In this document: positions 61,982 through 64,000 of the stretch, one piece after another
How positions within the stretch are numbered: the stretch's first letter is position 1
Layout: each line of letters starts with the position of its first letter
Origin: JBDTSW01 sp963799815
Lineage (GTDB): Bacteria; Actinomycetota; Thermoleophilia; Solirubrobacterales; 70-9
Reading direction: 5' to 3'
Length of the DNA stretch: 64,000 bases
NCBI GenBank assembly: GCA_963799815.1
Contig: CAWCYG010000004.1
Coordinates: 372,001 to 436,000, forward strand
Notes under the pieces: generated by a model
Database searches by the model: none
Told to the model about the DNA's origin: nothing
The model's input: the letters and a program-made list of their open reading frames with translations, nothing else
Position numbers and translations under genes: made by a program

Positions 61982-64000
61982 GTGCTGGTCTCCTGGGTGC
62001 TCCTGCCGCTCCTGCTGGTCGCCCTCGGCCTGGGATGGGGGCTCCTGGCCGAGCGGATCGCCGGGACGCGACTCCCGGGAGCGCTGCTGCCGGGCGTGGG
62101 CATGGCGGCGATGATCGTCGCGGCGCAGTTCCCCGCGCTCCTCGACACCACCGCCGAGCTCATCGTCCCGCTCGTGGTCGCCGGGGCGCTGGTCGGGGTC
62201 GTCGTGGGCGCTGGAGGGCGCGAGATCCGCCCCGACCGCTGGGCGATTGTCGCCGGGGTCGCTGTTTTCGGGGCGTACGCCGCTCCCATCGTGCTCTCGG
62301 GCGAGGCGACGTTCGCGGGCTACATCAAGCTCGACGACACCGCGACCTGGCTCGCCCTCACCGACCACGTGATGGAGCACGGCCGTGACCTCGACGGGCT
62401 CGCGCCGTCCACGTACGAGGCCACGCTCGCGTTCAACCTGGGCGACGGCTACCCGGTGGGCGCCTTCCTCCCGCTCGGCATCGGCTCGACCCTCACGGGC
62501 ACCGACCCGGCCTGGTTGATCCAGCCGTACATGGCGACCTGGGCGGCGGTGCTGGCGATGACGCTCTGGGAGATCGGCAGGCATGTGGTCGCGTCGGCGC
62601 CGATCCGAGCTGCAGCGGCATTCGTCGCAGCTCAGCCCGCGCTGCTCGTCGGCTACTACCTGTGGGGCGGGATCAAGGAGGTGGCGGCGATCTCCCTGAT
62701 CGCCACGGCCGCGGCGCTCGTGCCTGGCGCTGTCGCGGCAGCTCGGGCTCGGGCCGCCGTGCCGCTGGCGATCGCGAGCGCGGCGCTGGTCGGGGTCCTC
62801 AGCGGCGGCGGGGTGCTCTGGCTGGCGGTGCCCCTGGGGATCGGAGTCGTAATGAGCTTCCGGCGGTGGGGTACCCCGGCGCTCAAACGTGCGGTGGCGG
62901 TCGCCGTGCTGGTCGCTGCCCTCAGCCTGCCGGTGCTGCTTTCGGGCGGGGCGCTGCCGCCAACGTCCTCGCCGCTCACCGACGCCGACGCGCTCGGCAA
63001 CCTCGCCGGGCCACTCGACCCCCTCCAGGCGGCGGGCATCTGGCCCGCTGGAGACTTTCGTTTCGAGCCCGAAGCACGACTTGCAACCGACCTCCTGATC
63101 GTGATCTGCCTCCTGGGCGCGGCAGTGGGAGTCACGGCGGCGTGGCGCCGGCGCGCCGAGAGTGCCCTGACCCTCACGTTCGGTCTCCTGGCGACCGGGG
63201 CGCTGCTCGTTGCCATCGGCTCCCCGTGGGTTGAGGGCAAGGCCCTGGCGGCGGCTTCGGTCGCGATTCCCTTCGCCGCCATGCTTGGGGCGGGCGCGCT
63301 GGTCGCCGCGGGCAGACTCGCCCTCGGCGTCGCACTCGGAGTAGCCGTGGCCGGTGGTGTCCTGTGGTCGAACGCACTGGCCTTCGAGGACGTCAACCTC
63401 GCGCCGCGGGAGCAGCTCGTCGAGCTGGAGGACCTGAGCGAAACGATCGCCGGCGATGGGCCGACTCTGCTGACCGAGTACCAGCTCTACGGCGCGCGAC
63501 ACTTTCTCCGCGACGCCGAGCCTGAGGCGGTGTCCGACCTGCGGCGGCGGGAGATCCTGCGCCGGGACGGCGAGCCGGTTCCGAAGGGGCTCGCGGCGGA
63601 CACCGACGAGCTCCGGCTCCGCGACGTCTTCGTCTACGAGACGCTCGTGATCCGCCGCTCGCCGCTCGCAAGTCGGCCCCCGGCGGCCTACGAGCGATCC
63701 TGGGCAGGCGAGTTCTACGACGTCTGGCAGCGCCTGGGCGAATCGGCGCCGTCGACCCACCTGCCGTTGGGCGGCGCCAGCAGTCCGGTCGCCCGGCCCT
63801 CATGCGAGCGGCTGCGCACGCTCGCTCAGGACGCCGAACCAGGCCAGACCGTCCTGGCGGCGAGGGGATCCCGGCCGGTCGAGGTGCCCCTCTCGCCCGC
63901 CGGCTATCCGGACGGCTGGCGAGACGTGGATCCCTCTCGTCCACGACCTGATGGCGCGGGGGATCTGCGCGGGATCGTTGTCGTCGAGGACCCGGGCAGC
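61982..64000 (+). CDS. Large polytopic membrane protein, glycosyltransferase-like (3' end outside window)
   Basis: Open to the window end, at least 673 residues. A dozen or more hydrophobic helices alternate with short loops, with an early acidic loop (GYIKLDDTATWLALTDHVME) placed like the first periplasmic loop of GT39/GT87-type enzymes, and a soluble C-terminal part from about residue 480. The GTG at 61982 is the best start I see (the frame is open further upstream). The family assignment is tentative; it could be a polyprenyl-phosphate sugar transferase or an uncharacterised membrane protein. Confidence 0.6.
   Translation, partial: MLVSWVLLPLLLVALGLGWGLLAERIAGTRLPGALLPGVGMAAMIVAAQFPALLDTTAELIVPLVVAGALVGVVVGAGGREIRPDRWAIVAGVAVFGAYAAPIVLSGEATFAGYIKLDDTATWLALTDHVMEHGRDLDGLAPSTYEATLAFNLGDGYPVGAFLPLGIGSTLTGTDPAWLIQPYMATWAAVLAMTLWEIGRHVVASAPIRAAAAFVAAQPALLVGYYLWGGIKEVAAISLIATAAALVPGAVAAARARAAVPLAIASAALVGVLSGGGVLWLAVPLGIGVVMSFRRWGTPALKRAVAVAVLVAALSLPVLLSGGALPPTSSPLTDADALGNLAGPLDPLQAAGIWPAGDFRFEPEARLATDLLIVICLLGAAVGVTAAWRRRAESALTLTFGLLATGALLVAIGSPWVEGKALAAASVAIPFAAMLGAGALVAAGRLALGVALGVAVAGGVLWSNALAFEDVNLAPREQLVELEDLSETIAGDGPTLLTEYQLYGARHFLRDAEPEAVSDLRRREILRRDGEPVPKGLAADTDELRLRDVFVYETLVIRRSPLASRPPAAYERSWAGEFYDVWQRLGESAPSTHLPLGGASSPVARPSCERLRTLAQDAEPGQTVLAARGSRPVEVPLSPAGYPDGWRDVDPSRPRPDGAGDLRGIVVVEDPGS

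Noticed and set aside
61910..63760. A 616-codon open frame on the minus strand opposite the membrane protein
   Set aside because: Arg/Gly/Asp/His-rich composition typical of antisense frames in high-GC DNA; the plus strand reads as a clean polytopic membrane protein.

Overview
The window is high-GC DNA with tightly packed genes, frequent GTG/TTG starts and 1-4 nt stop/start overlaps. Several start codons sit 6-9 nt after a TANNNT -10 element, which is the leaderless promoter pattern common in Actinobacteria. The gene content fits a deep-branching actinobacterium, possibly of the Thermoleophilia/Solirubrobacterales type: an ACT-domain malic enzyme, a group III phosphofructokinase with GGEDT/PKTIDND, a PolA with a decayed proofreading domain, and XRE-cupin regulators. 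The lineage is inferred; no rRNA gene is present to settle it.

Layout. 1-4 kb: a core cluster of prmA (partial), murI, a GatB/YqeY-domain gene, phoH, ybeY and era. 4-6.6 kb, reverse strand: cydAB (bd oxidase) with a small two-helix membrane protein. 6.7-15.4 kb: hisIE followed by a trp run (trpE-G-D-C, an htrA-like protease, trpF-B-A) and a 53-residue membrane protein. 15.4-30 kb: mixed metabolism, with a Rieske-TPP fusion enzyme, an acyl-CoA ligase, a probably PPi-dependent PFK, an internally shortened binding lipoprotein, a sugar-nucleotide-epimerase-like protein, malic enzyme, polA, an unusual sigma factor with a membrane helix and Ser/Gly/Asp tail, and a Gfo/Idh/MocA oxidoreductase.

30-57.5 kb is the striking part. 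It is an accessory catabolic and transport locus in which almost every component occurs twice: two NMT1-like lipoprotein binding proteins, two pairs of ABC permeases, two ABC ATPases, two tandem-Dabb proteins, two pairs of amidohydrolase-2 (ACMSD-like) enzymes, two 2-hydroxyacid dehydrogenases and two M24 (creatinase/prolidase-fold) enzymes. Single copies are an AruI-like TPP enzyme, an SDR, a zinc alcohol dehydrogenase, an MFS transporter, a DRE-TIM acyltransferase and an agmatinase-family ureohydrolase. The only DNA-binding regulator I see in it is an XRE-cupin protein. Its promoters share a dyad, TAGYNNNRCTA: five exact copies in different intergenic gaps and several one-mismatch copies, often in tandem 19-20 bp apart and overlapping the -10 element. 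I read this as one regulon for uptake and breakdown of an unidentified small organic (possibly guanidino or carboxylated cyclic) compound.

57.5-64 kb returns to housekeeping genes: a geranylgeranyl-reductase-like flavoprotein, a Bax-inhibitor-1-like protein, rpsA, a coaE joined in frame to a lytic transglycosylase domain, and the start of a large polytopic membrane protein that runs off the window.

Caution: ten genes are broken by 12 single-base frameshifts (11 of the +1 type, 1 of the -1 type). In each, adding or removing one base per shift restores a full-length family member, so most are probably assembly indels rather than real pseudogenes. CRISPR arrays, tRNA, rRNA, insertion sequences and phage genes were not seen.
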